NCBI GenBank assembly: GCA_032718475.1
Contig: JAUCBJ010000331.1
Location: forward strand, 1 to 64,000
Direction of reading: 5' to 3'
Source: Nemertoderma westbladi
Lineage: Eukaryota > Xenacoelomorpha > Nemertodermatida > Nemertodermatidae
DNA length: 64,000 nucleotides
How positions within the stretch are numbered: position 1 is the stretch's first letter; each line of letters begins with the position of its first letter. Shown here piece by piece: positions 26,201 to 37,493 of this stretch. Under the pieces are notes generated by a model. That model did no database searches, was not told where the DNA came from, and saw only the letters and a program-made list of their open reading frames with translations. A program made the position numbers and the translations under genes.

Positions 26201-29200
26201 CTACTTATGATCCTACTTACCTACTTATGATCCTACTCATCTACTTATGATCCTACTTACCTACTTATGATCCTACTCATCTACTTATGATCCTACTTAC
26301 CTACTTACCTACGGTCACCCTTCACAAAACTCACCTGTCTAAGGAAGAGTTCCGCGACGCTCTGTGTCTGCGCTACGGCTGGCAACCGAAGTCGCTCCCT
26401 TCTCGTTGTGTCTGTGGGGAACGATTTTCCCCTTCACACGTCCTGTCGTGCCCCACCGGGGGTTATCCCTCGATAAGGCACAACGAGATACGCGATTTCG
26501 TTGCCGACGCGCTAACTGAAGTAGCCCACAACGTCGCAGTAGAGCCAGCACTCCAGCCTCTTAACAGGTGAGGAGTTCACCCACAGATCCACCTCCACAG
26601 AAGATCAGGCGAGGTTGGACGTCTCTGTCAGCGGGTTCTGGGGTGGCCGGTTCGAGAAGACTTACTTCGACGTCTCGGTCTACAACCCTCTAGCGGCCAC
26701 CAACGCAGCCATGACCACCGAGGGCGCTTATTCCCACCACGAGGCGCGGAAACGCCTGAAGTACGAGGAGCGCATCCGAGAGGTCGAACTGTCGTCGTTT
26801 GTGCCTCTGATACTTTCAGCCTTTGGTGGTACCGCGCCAGCGATGCAACAGTTCGTTAAGCGTTTATCGCTTAAACTCTCGGATCGTCGCGACCTCAGCT
26901 ACTCTGAGTGTATCTGCTGGACGCGGAGGAAGATAAGCTTCGCGCTTCTCCGCTCCAGTTTGATGTGTCTCCGTGGAGCGAGATCCGCCACCAAACGCCC
27001 TGTTTATCATCAGGTGTCCGCAGACTCGATTCGCCTGACTAACGCTGATACCAACACCGGCTAGACTGACTGTCAGTGGTAGTCATAGGCCTCTAAACAG
27101 GCCCTTCTTTCTTTATTTATTATTTTTTTTTATTATCGGTATCGGTGTAGGAATTATTCATTTTGTTCTATTAATAAAGTGCCTGTAAAAGAGTTATGCT
27201 GATATTGTGCAAATTATATAATAAACTAGTAACTTAAAAAAAAAAAAAAACTTACCTACTTATGATCCTACTCAGCTACTTATGATCCTACTTACCTACT
27301 TATGATCCTACTTACCTACTTATGATCCTACTTACCTACTTATGATCCTACTTACCTACTTATGATCCTACTTACCTACTTATGATCCTAATTACCTACT
27401 TATGATCCTACTTACCTACTTATGATCCTACTTACCTACTTATGATCCTACTCACCTACTTATGATCCTACTTACCTACTTATGATCCTACTTACCTACT
27501 TATGATCCTACTCAGCTACTTATGATCCTACTTACCTACTTATGATCCTACTTACCTACTTATGATCCTACTTACCTACTTATGATCCTACTTACCTACT
27601 TATGATCCTACTTACCTACTTATGATCCTACTTACCTACTTATGATCCTACTTACCTACTTATGATCCTACTTACCTACTTATGATCCTACTTACCTACT
27701 TATGATCCTACTTACCTACTTATGATCCTACTTACCTACTTATGATCCTACTTACCTACTTATGATCCTACTCATCTACTTATGATCCTACTTACCTACT
27801 TATGATCCTACTCATCTACTTATGATCCTACTTACCTACTTATGATCCTACTCAGCTACTTATGATCCTACTTACCTACTTATGATCCTACTTACCTACT
27901 TATGATATCCTACTTACCTACTTATGATCCTACTTACCTACTTATGATCCTACTTACCTACTTATGATCCTACTTACCTACTTATGATCCTACTTACCTA
28001 CTTATGATCCTACTTACCTACTTATGATCCTACTCACCTACTTATGATCCTACTTACCTACTTATGATCCTACTTACCTACTTATGATCCTACTTACCTA
28101 CTTATGATCCTACTCACCTACTTATGATCCTACTTACCTACTTATGATCCTACTCGGCTACTTATGATCCTACTTACCTACTTATGATCCTACTCATCTA
28201 CTTATGATCCTACTTACCTACTTATGATCCTACTTACCTACTTATAATCCTACTTACCTACTTATGATCCTACTCATCTACTTATGATCCTACTTACCTA
28301 CTTATGATCCTACTCATCTACTTATGATCCTACTTACCTACTTATGATCCTACTTACCTACTTATGATCCTACTCAGCTACTTATGATCCTACTTACCTA
28401 CTTATGATCCTACTTACCTACTTATGATCCTACTCAGCTACTTATGATCCTACTTACCTACTTATGATCCTACTTACCTACTTATGATCCTACTTACCTA
28501 CTTATGATCCTACTTACCTACTTATGATCCTACTTACCTACTTATGATCCTACTCAGCTACTTATGATCCTACTTACCTACTTATGATCCTACATTCCTA
28601 CTTACCTACTTATGATCCTACTTGCCTACTTATGATCCTACTCAGCTACTTATGATCCTACTTACCTACTTATGATCCTACTTACCTACTTATGATCCTA
28701 CTTACCTACTTATGATCCTACTTACCTACTTATGATCCTACTTACCTACTTATGATCCTACTTACCTACTTATGATCCTACTTACCTACTTATGATCCTA
28801 CTTACCTACTTATGATCCTACTTACCTACTTATGATTCTACTTACCTACTTATGATCCTACTTATGATCCTACTTACCTACTTATGATCCTACTTACCTA
28901 CTTATGATCCTACTTACCTACTTATGATCCTACTTACCTACTTATGATCCTACTTACCTACTTATGATCCTACTTACCTACTTATGATCCTACTTACCTA
29001 CTTATGATCCTACTTACCTACTTATAATTCTACTTACCTACTTATGATCCTACTTATGATCCTACTTACCTACTTATGATCCTACTTACCTACTTATGAT
29101 CCTACTTACCTACTTATGACCCTACTTACCTACTTATGATCCTAATTACCTACTTATGATCCTACTCATCTACTTATGATCCTACTTACCTACTTATGAT

Positions 29201-32200
29201 CCTACTTACCTACTTATGATCCTACTTACCTACTTATGATCCTACTTACCTACTTATGATCCTACTTACCTACTTATGATCCTACTTATGATCCTACTTA
29301 CCTACTTATGATCCTACTTACCTACTTATGATCCTACTTACCTACTTATGATCCTACTTACCTACTTATGATCCTACTTACCTACTTATGATCCTACTTT
29401 CCTACTTATGATCCTACTTACCTACTTATGATCCTACTCAGCTACTTATGATCCTACTTACCTACTTATGATCCTACTTACCTACTTATGATCCTACTAC
29501 AGCTACTTATGATCCTACTTACCTACTTATGATCCTACTTACCTACTTATGATCCTACTTACCTACTTATGATCCTACTTACCTACTTATGATCCTACTT
29601 ACCTACTTATGATCCTACTTACCTACTTATGATCCTACTTACCTACTTATGATCCTACTTACCTACTTATGATCCTACTTACCTACTTATGATCCTACTT
29701 ACCTACTTATGATCCTACTCAGCTACTTATGATCCTACTTACCTACTTATGATCCTACTCACCTACTTATGATCCTACTTACCTACTTATGATCCTACTT
29801 ACCTACTTATGATCCTACTTACCTACTTATGATCCTACTTACCTACTTATGATCCTACTCAGCTACTTATGATCCTACTTACCTACTTATGATCCTACTT
29901 ACCTACTTATGATCCTACTTACCTACTTATGATCCTACTTACCTACTTATGATCCTACTTACCTACTTATGATCCTACTTACCTACTTATGATCCTACTT
30001 ACCTACTTATGATCCTACTCAGCTACTTATGATCCTACTTACCTACTTATGATCCTACTTACCTACTTATGATCCTACTTACCTACTTATGATCCTACTT
30101 ACCTACTTATGATCCTACTTACCTACTTATGATCCTACGTACCTACTTATGATCATAATCAGCTACTTATGATCCTACTTACCTACTTATGATCCTACTT
30201 ACCTACTTATGATCCTACTCAGCTACTTATGATCCTACTTACCTACTTATGATCCTACTTACCTACTTACCTACTTATGATCCTACTTACCTACTTATGA
30301 TCCTACTTATGATCCTACTTACCTACTTATGATCCTACTTACCTACTTATGATCCTACTTACCTACTTATGATCCTACTTATGATCCTACTTACCTACTT
30401 ATGATCCTACTCAGCTACTTATGATCCTACTTACCTACTTATGATCCTACTTACCTACTTATGATCCTACTTACCTACTTATGATCCTACTTACCTACTT
30501 ATGATCCTACTCACCTACTTATGATCCTACTTACCTACTTATGATCCTACTCATCTACTTATGATCCTACTTACCTACTTATGATCCTACTTACCTACTT
30601 ATGATCCTACTTACCTACTTATGATCCTACTTACCTACTTATGATCCTACTTACCTACTTATGATCCTACTTACCTACTTATGATCCTACTTACCTACTT
30701 ATGATCCTACTTACCTACTTATGATCCTACTTACCTACTTATGATCCTACTCACCTACTTATGATCCTACTTACCTACTTATGATCCTACTCAGCTACTT
30801 ATGATCCTACTTACCTACTTATGATCCTACTTACCTACTTATGATCCTACTTACCTACTTATGATCCTACTTACCTACTTATGATCCTACTTACCTACTT
30901 ATGATCCTACTTACCTACTTATGATCCTACTTACCTACTTATGATCCTACTTACCTACTTATGATCCTACTTACCTACTTATGATCCTACTTACCTACTT
31001 ATGATCCTACTTACCTACTTATGATCCTACTTACCTACTTATGATCCTACTCACCTACTTATGATCCTACTTACCTACTTATGATCCTACTCCTACTTAT
31101 GATCCTACTTACCTACTTATGATCCTACTCATCTACTTATGATCCTACTTACCTACTTATGATCCTACTTACCTACTTATGATCCTACTTACCTACTTAT
31201 GATCCTACTCACCTACTTATGATCCTACTTACCTACTTATGATCCTACTCATCTACTTATGATCCTACTTACCTACTTATGATCCTACTTACCTACTTAT
31301 GATCCTACTCACCTACTTATGATCCTACTTACCTACTTATGATCCTACTTACCTACTTATGATCCTACTCAGCTACTTATGATCCTACTTACCTACTTAT
31401 GATCCTACTTACCTACTTATGATCCTACTTACCTACTTATGATCCTACTTACCTACTTATGATCCTACTTACCTACTTATGATCCTACTCAGCTACTTAT
31501 GATCCTACTTACCTACTTATGATCCTACATTCCTACTTACCTACTTATGATCCTACTTACCTACTTATGATCCTACTCAGCTACTTATGATCCTACTTAC
31601 CTACTTATGATCCTACTTACCTACTTATGATCCTACTTACCTACTTATGATCCTACTTACCTACTTATGATCCTACTTACCTACTTATGATCCTACTTAC
31701 CTACTTATGATCCTACTTACCTACTTATGATCCTACTTACCTACTTATGATCCTACTTACCTACTTATGATTCTACTTACCTACTTATGATCCTACTTAT
31801 GATCCTACTTACCTACTTATGATCCTACTTACCTACTTATGATCCTACTTACCTACTTATGACCCTACTTACCTACTTATGATCCTACTTACCTACTTAT
31901 GATCCTACTTACCTACTTATGATCCTACTTACCTACTTATGATCCTACTTACCTACTTATAATTCTACTTACCTACTTATGATCCTACTTATGATCCTAC
32001 TTACCTACTTATGATCCTACTTACCTACTTATGATCCTACTTACCTACTTATGACCCTACTTACCTACTTATGATCCTACTTACCTACTTATGATCCTAC
32101 TCATCTACTTATGATCCTACTTACCTACTTATGATCCTACTTACCTACTTATGATCCTACTTACCTACTTATGATCCTACTTACCTCCTTATGATCCTAC

Positions 32201-35166
32201 TTACCTACTTATGATCCTACTTATGATCCTACTTACCTACTTATGATCCTACTTACCTACTTATGATCCTACTTACCTACTTATGATCCTACTTACCTAC
32301 TTATGATCCTACTTACCTACTTATGATCCTACTTTCCTACTTATGATCCTACTTACCTACTTATGATCCTACTCAGCTACTTATGATCCTACTTACCTAC
32401 TTATGATCCTACTTACCTACTTATGATCCTACACAGCTACTTATGATCCTACTTACCTACTTATGATCCTACTTACCTACTTATGATCCTACTTACCTAC
32501 TTATGATCCTACTTACCTACTTATGATCCTACTTACCTACTTATGATCCTACTTACCTACTTATGATCCTACTTACCTACTTATGATCCTACTTACCTAC
32601 TTATGATCCTACTTACCTACTTATGATCCTACTTACCTACTTATGATCCTACTCAGCTACTTATGATCCTACTTACCTACTTATGATCCTACTCAGCTAC
32701 TTATGATCCTACTTACCTACTTATGATCCTACTTACCTACTTATGATCCTACTTACCTACTTATGATCCTACTTACCTACTTATGATCCTACTCAGCTAC
32801 TTATGATCCTACTTACCTACTTATGATCCTACTTACCTACTTATGATCCTACTTACCTACTTATGATCCTACTTACCTACTTATGATCCTACTTACCTAC
32901 TTATGATCCTACTTACCTACTTATGATCCTACTTACCTACTTATGATCCTACTCAGCTACTTATGATCCTACTTACCTACTTATGATCCTACTTACCTAC
33001 TTATGATCCTACTTACCTACTTATGATCCTACTTACCTACTTATGATCCTACTTACCTACTTATGATCCTACGTACCTACTTATGATCATAATCAGCTAC
33101 TTATGATCCTACTTACCTACTTATGATCCTACTTACCTACTTATGATCCTACTCAGCTACTTATGATCCTACTTACCTACTTATGATCCTACTTACCTAC
33201 TTACCTACTTATGATCCTACTTACCTACTTATGATCCTACTTATGATCCTACTTACCTACTTATGATCCTACTTACCTACTTATGATCCTACTTACCTAC
33301 TTATGATCCTACTTATGATCCTACTTACCTACTTATGATCCTACTCAGCTACTTATGATCCTACTTACCTACTTATGATCCTACTTACCTACTTATGATC
33401 CTACTTACCTACTTATGATCCTACTTACCTACTTATGATCCTACTCATCTACTTATGATCCTACTTACCTACTTATGATCCTACTCATCTACTTATGATC
33501 CTACTTACCTACTTATGATCCTACTTACCTACTTATAATCCTACTTACCTACTTATGATCCTACTCATCTACTTATGATCCTACTTACCTACTTATGATC
33601 CTACTCATCTACTTATGATCCTACTTACCTACTTATGATCCTACTTACCTACTTATGATCCTACTCAGCTACTTATGATCCTACTTACCTACTTATGATC
33701 CTACTTACCTACTTATGATCCTACTTACCTACTTATGATCCTACTTACCTACTTATGATCCTACTTACCTACTTATGATCCTACTTACCTACTTATGATC
33801 CTACTTACCTACTTATGATCCTACTTATGATCCTACTTACCTACTTATGATCCTACTTACCTACTTATGATCCTACTTACCTACTTATGATCCTACTTAC
33901 CTACTTATGATCCTACTTACCTACTTATGATCCTACTTACCTACTTATGATCCTACTTACCTACTTATGATCCTACTCATCTACTTATGATCCTACTTAC
34001 CTACTTATGATCCTACTCATCTACTTATGATCCTACTTACCTACTTATGATCCTACTCAGCTACTTATGATCCTACTTACCTACTTATGATCCTACTTAC
34101 CTACTTATGATCCTACTTACCTACTTATGATCCTACTTACCTACTTATGATCTTACTTACCTACTTATGATCCTACTTACCTACTTATGATCCTACTTAC
34201 CTACTTATGATCCTACTTACCTACTTATGATCCTACTCAGCTACTTATGATCCTACTTACCTACTTATGATCCTACTTACCTACTTATGATCCTACTTAC
34301 CTACTTATGATCCTACTTACCTACTTATGATCCTACTTACCTACTTATGATCCTACTCAGCTACTTATGATCCTACTTACCTACTTATGATCCTACTTAC
34401 CTACTTATGATCCTACTTACCTACTTATGATCCTACTTACCTACTTATGATCCTACTTACCTACTTATGATCCTACTTACCTACTTATGATCCTACTTAC
34501 CTACTTATGATCCTACTCAGCTACTTATGATCCTACTTACCTACTTATGATCCTACTTACCTACTTATGATCCTACTTACCTACTTATGATCCTACTTAC
34601 CTACTTATGATCCTACTTACCTACTTATGATCCTACTTACCTACTTATGATCCTACTTACCTACTTATGATCCTACTTACCTACTTATGATCCTACTTAT
34701 CTACTTATGATCCTACTTACCTACTTATGATCCTACTTACCTACTTATGATCCTACTTACCTACTTATAATCCTACTTACCTACTTATGATCCTACTTAC
34801 CTACTTATAATCCTACTTACCTACTTATGATCCTACTTACCTACTTATGATCCTACTTACTTGGTTAGGAAACACCGTCAATGTAACCTGCTCCTTCCCC
34901 TTAATGGTTTAATTTCAATAAATTTATATTTTTTCAAATAATTGCAATTCCGAAATCTAGAAATCGTTATGACGTCATTATAATTGATAGCTAGATTTCT
35001 CGAAGGGCCGCCGTTTAGTAATTTAGTTTTTTTTTTATTCCAGAGCCAAGGCTGGATCCATTACATGATGCATGAACCGGAACCCCATATCCTGTTGTTC
35101 CGCAGAGCAGCTCCGGGTCAAACAGCTGCTCAATCAAAGCAATCAGTCGTGCAGAAAGTCCATTAA
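11177..35166 (+). CDS. CKS1: Cyclin-dependent kinase regulatory subunit (CKS1/CKS2), three exons
   Basis: The joined exons 11177-11235, 12175-12265 and 35044-35166 encode a 90-aa protein (human CKS1 is 79). CKS proteins bind CDKs and act as phospho-site adaptors for multisite phosphorylation and for SCF-Skp2 substrate recognition. Visible hallmarks are [18 protein letters not shown] at the N-terminus, [15 protein letters not shown], the [15 protein letters not shown] core, and [12 protein letters not shown], whose HxPEPH hinge governs beta-strand exchange. The C-terminal tail is longer than in human and Gln/Ser-rich. Splice sites are canonical: CG|GTAAGT and TTACAG|CC for intron 1 (phase 2), CAG|GTGAGT and TTCCAG|AG for intron 2 (phase 0). 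Intron 2 is 22,778 bp and is almost entirely satellite. No coding lesion is seen, so I infer a functional gene whose second donor is the first of 197 copies. Confidence 0.93.
11236..12174 (+). other. CKS1: CKS1 intron 1
   Basis: A 939-bp AT-rich intron, GTAAGT at the 5' end and TTATTTATTTACAG at the 3' end. It contains no repeats comparable to intron 2; a short minus-strand open frame within it has no recognisable content. Confidence 0.85.
12175..12265 (+). CDS. CKS1: CKS1 exon 2
   Basis: Encodes R(split)[18 protein letters not shown] and the [12 protein letters not shown] end. The last 30 bases (12236-12265) are also the exonic part of the first unit of the adjacent 38-bp array, so the coding exon physically grades into the satellite. 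Confidence 0.95.
12236..19729 (+). repeat. 38-bp minisatellite built from the CKS1 exon 2 / intron 2 junction, 197 units
   Basis: The unit is 30 bases of exon 2 (codons [10 protein letters not shown]) followed by GTGAGTGA from the start of the intron. From 12236 to 19721 is 7486 bp, exactly 197 x 38, so there is no net indel; a partial unit (ACGGAATG) ends at 19729. The first unit is the true exon end and donor. Every other unit repeats the consensus donor CAG|GTGAGT; I see one unit with an altered donor (GTGTGT at 17244-17249). Common variants are GAA/GAG, ATC/ATT and CAA/CAG, all third-position and synonymous in the CKS1 frame. Rare ones are ACG to ATG (4 units), ATC to TTC (2), CGA to AGA (1, synonymous). 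The very long minus-strand open frames here arise only because the unit lacks stops and indels. Confidence 0.97.
19730..26312 (+). repeat. 20-bp satellite inside CKS1 intron 2, first block
   Basis: The unit is CTTACCTACTTATGATCCTA. It abuts the 38-bp array with at most about 4 bp between them. Most units read TACTTACCT across the junction; a minority carry TCAG, TCAT or TCTG in place of TTAC. Single-unit deletions and shifts (near 20978, 24195 and 24862) change the phase. Local higher-order copies are visible, for example ACTTACCGAC at about 22911 and 23631, and GGATCC-joined shifts at about 24195 and 24865. With the second block there are roughly 710 units in all. On the minus strand each typical unit carries AG|GTAAGTA, a consensus splice donor. 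Confidence 0.97.
26313..27250 (+). mobile_element. 5'-truncated retroposon inserted in the 20-bp satellite, with TSD and poly(A)
   Basis: A 938-bp insertion ends in a poly(A) tail (about 27236-27250) preceded by AATAAA near 27172. It is bracketed by CTTACCTAC at 26304-26312 and again at 27251-27259, a plausible 9-bp target-site duplication made from satellite sequence. Poly(A) plus TSD plus 5' truncation is the signature of target-primed LINE-type retrotransposition. Its orientation is the same as CKS1. It is the only non-satellite interruption in about 22.6 kb. Confidence 0.85.
26315..27064 (+). pseudogene. C-terminal fragment of a retroelement polyprotein, frameshifted
   Basis: Two overlapping frames (to 26571, then from about 26573 to 27064) encode one continuous protein end. 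They share [11 protein letters not shown], a Cys/His cluster (CVCGERF...HVLSCPTGG), [39 protein letters not shown] and a C-terminal segment ending in MCLRGARS. I recognise this block as the recurrent C-terminal part of reverse-transcriptase polyproteins in many aquatic invertebrate genomes, but cannot name the clade. A single extra A near 26562 breaks the frame and creates a TGA. No RT domain is present, so it is dead. Confidence 0.7.
27251..34862 (+). repeat. 20-bp satellite inside CKS1 intron 2, second block
   Basis: Same unit as the block before the retroposon. A ~2.2-kb stretch is duplicated at an offset of about 2935 bp. The rare markers TACATTCCTAC (28591 and 31526), CTTATAATTC, GACCCTAC, ACTTTCCTAC and ACGTACCTAC...GATCATAATCAG (about 30138 and 33073) occur in the same order in both copies. 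The array ends in TACTTACTTGGTTAGG, after which unique intron sequence starts. Confidence 0.97.
34863..35043 (+). other. CKS1: Residual unique part of CKS1 intron 2 with 3' splice site
   Basis: Only about 181 bp of non-repetitive intron remain. They end in a T-rich tract (TTTAGTTTTTTTTTTATTCCAG) at 35043. If this is all that is left of the ancestral intron, it was a few hundred bases before satellite growth. Confidence 0.8.
35044..35166 (+). CDS. CKS1: CKS1 exon 3
   Basis: Encodes [21 protein letters not shown] and a Gln/Ser-rich tail ending KVH before TAA (35164-35166). It is in frame with exon 2 (phase 0), with acceptor TTCCAG|AGC. Confidence 0.95.
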   Translation, partial: SQGWIHYMMHEPEPHILLFRRAAPGQTAAQSKQSVVQKVH

Positions 35167-35291
35167 AGCCAACAAATAACCCGGTCGCAATAATTGTATA
35201 TTGTGGACAGCCCACCATATATTATACTCGATGTTCGTTCGCTTTGTGATTAATAACTAAATACATTATAAATAATACGTTAATATTTACA

Positions 35292-35297
35292 ATAAAC
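35292..35297 (+). terminator. Candidate CKS1 polyadenylation signal
   Basis: AATAAA, 126 bp after the CKS1 stop codon, followed within 30 bp by a T-rich stretch. It is the first canonical hexamer downstream. Confidence 0.55.
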
Positions 35298-36066
35298 TTT
35301 CCTAGTTTACTTTACTGTGTTTGCTTATTGTTTCCGTTATACTTTACTATGCATCTTCGACTTACACAAACATGTCGTTATAGTTGTGTATTAAATAATA
35401 CACGTGTAAATATATTTAGCAAAGTTATTGTTTGTGAGTTATATTTTTATTAAATCTTATTAAATATTGAATTACATTCTGGTCGTGATACTCAACTATA
35501 TATTTCTTTTCCCCAACTGTATAAACCATATAACTTAATGTGTCTTTTGCTACTAAACTTTTACATTTTAATAAGACATTTGTATGCATCTTCATTTGAT
35601 AATTTCCTATTTACGCACGTCAGTGTAAAATAACACTTTGAGTGAAACACCGAAAAGTTGCCAAAAAGCTCCATAAATGTTAGACAATGTATAATTCCAC
35701 TTCTACTAATCGAAATTTCATAAAATAAAGTTCATACGATGCCTTAAATTCTAAACAATATTGGACACCACATCTGTGCAGCATATTATAAAAGTATAGT
35801 TTCGTAATTAACTCTTGAATGCAAAAAATATAGGAAAAATGCAATTTTCACATCAATGTAGTGATCATTTCATTGATTTAAATGTTATTCTTTATATATT
35901 AATATTTCAAAAGGTATGGATGCTGATACAGTATAACAATAGCGACAAAATAAGAAAGCTAAGGGGGGAGGGTGGGTGTGTAAGTTAGTCTGTTTCATTG
36001 GGGAGGGGGGGTATGTAAGTCCTTTCCGTCGGGTGGGGGGGGGGGGGGGGGGGGGGTGGTGGAGTA
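35298..36066. other. Gene-free DNA with G-tracts
   Basis: AT-rich to about 35950, then G-rich runs including 22 consecutive G at 36035-36056. No gene signal. Confidence 0.4.
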
Positions 36067-36306
36067 TTAGGGGCCATTAATGAGTGAGGGGTCCACGGTC
36101 CCCGTAATGGAGGCCGCATTGCCGACCAGGATGGCGATTGCCAGCCTTTGCAGGAGGAAGCGGTGAGATCGAGGCTCCTGGGGGACAGAGTGGAGTCTTG
36201 CCCCGATCTCCTTCAGGAACTCGGATGCTTCAGGGCCGGGGCGGCCCAAGGTCTCGTAGGCTACCGGATGGAAGAGGTAGCCCCGGTCTATGAGTTCCTG
36301 GTACTT
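36067..36306 (-). pseudogene. Retroelement polyprotein fragment
   Basis: On the minus strand a GC-rich open stretch reads KYQELIDRGYLFHPVAYET..., then GPEASEFLKEIGARL, RSHRFLLQRLAIAI and GNAASITGTV before a stop. This FLLQR...GNAASxxGT block is a common C-terminal sequence in invertebrate retroelement polyproteins. Only ~80 residues survive, framed by unrelated AT-rich DNA, and codon use is unlike the flanks. Assignment to a particular element class is not possible. Confidence 0.55.
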
Positions 36307-37493
36307 TCATTGATTTAATGGCCTATTGGAATTATAATAGTGTATAAGTGTTATATACCACTAGAAAGCCCGTTAAATTTGGAGTCAAACAGTGTACTGT
36401 ACTCACGAACATGATTACATAGCTACACGGAACTTGATGAGCCACAAAAGCCTGATTTTTAATTTATAGCTAAAAATTGTGCTCCAAGAGAATTGTGAGG
36501 TAAAAAAAAACCCCTTTACTTTTTTACGTTCGAATTAATTATTTTTGAAATCACAGCAGTTTATGCAGCAGAATTATGAAAATAAAATTGAATCAAATTA
36601 ATTTAATAGCTTTGAAGTTACAGGTTGATAAGTATCTCCAAACATGGGTGTCCGACCATAAATGTCCATCCCTGTGACCAGGGTATGCAAACACAGAACT
36701 GCAAATTTGTTTGAACTAGATTCTAGGAACCATGACCATATTTAGATCACCCTGCCTGGCAAGCTTTCTAATGGTATATAATACACGTACCCTCATATAA
36801 TTCCATCGCCTGTGTAAACCAATGCATACCATAAAACGTCCCCCCACCTGTAACCGCCTGTAACCAGGCTCTCATTACATTTACACGGAAGGTTACAGAA
36901 GGACAAATGTCCCACGCCTTTAACCAATTATCCTATTAAAATAATGGTTACAGGCAGTGGACAGGAAGGGACAAGCAGTATATTTTTTTACAGATCATAT
37001 TTAAGCTCGCACAATACTTGTACTGAATTCTACACAGACTCTGAGCTTTCAGAATATATATGGTTTGTTAGGTTTTGGGAAACTTTATATTTTGCTAAAT
37101 AATGTCTCCAATTTGGCAACTTTTCTGTGTTTTCACCCTTTATACTTTGTGGTAATCCGGTATTTTATTCCACAAACAAACATAGTGAGTAATGTGATTT
37201 GTTCTCTAAGTCAAATCAATACCGGCAAACACAGGCCTTAATCACCCCACAAGTTACAGTATAATTAATACGTGATTGGGAAGGGACTAACGTTTCTCCA
37301 ACGAGCGGGGTTCTGTGGTAATTTATTCTAACCAAAACAACAATAATGAGTGTCAATAGAACATATTAGGCCTACAGTTAAATTTTTAACGGGACGAAGT
37401 GGGAGCACCCCCCCCCCCCCCCCTGATGGCCACTTTCGGACCTTGGAGCCAATACGTTTATTACATAAGTGACTGGTCTTTGGTGAAATTACG
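36307..37493. other. Gene-free DNA
   Basis: AT-rich with no recognisable coding or RNA feature. The motif CCTGTAACC occurs in several copies at about 36850-36890. A poly-C run lies near 37410-37424. Confidence 0.4.

Noticed and set aside
19730-34862. CRISPR array or telomeric repeat
   Set aside because: There are no spacers, the units are head-to-tail and contiguous, the setting is a eukaryotic intron, and the unit is not a telomere motif.
11177-35166. CKS1 as a dead gene because of its intron 2
   Set aside because: All three exons are intact, phases agree, splice sites are canonical and the hinge and core motifs are kept. The sequence gives no reason to call it a pseudogene, though expression is unproven.
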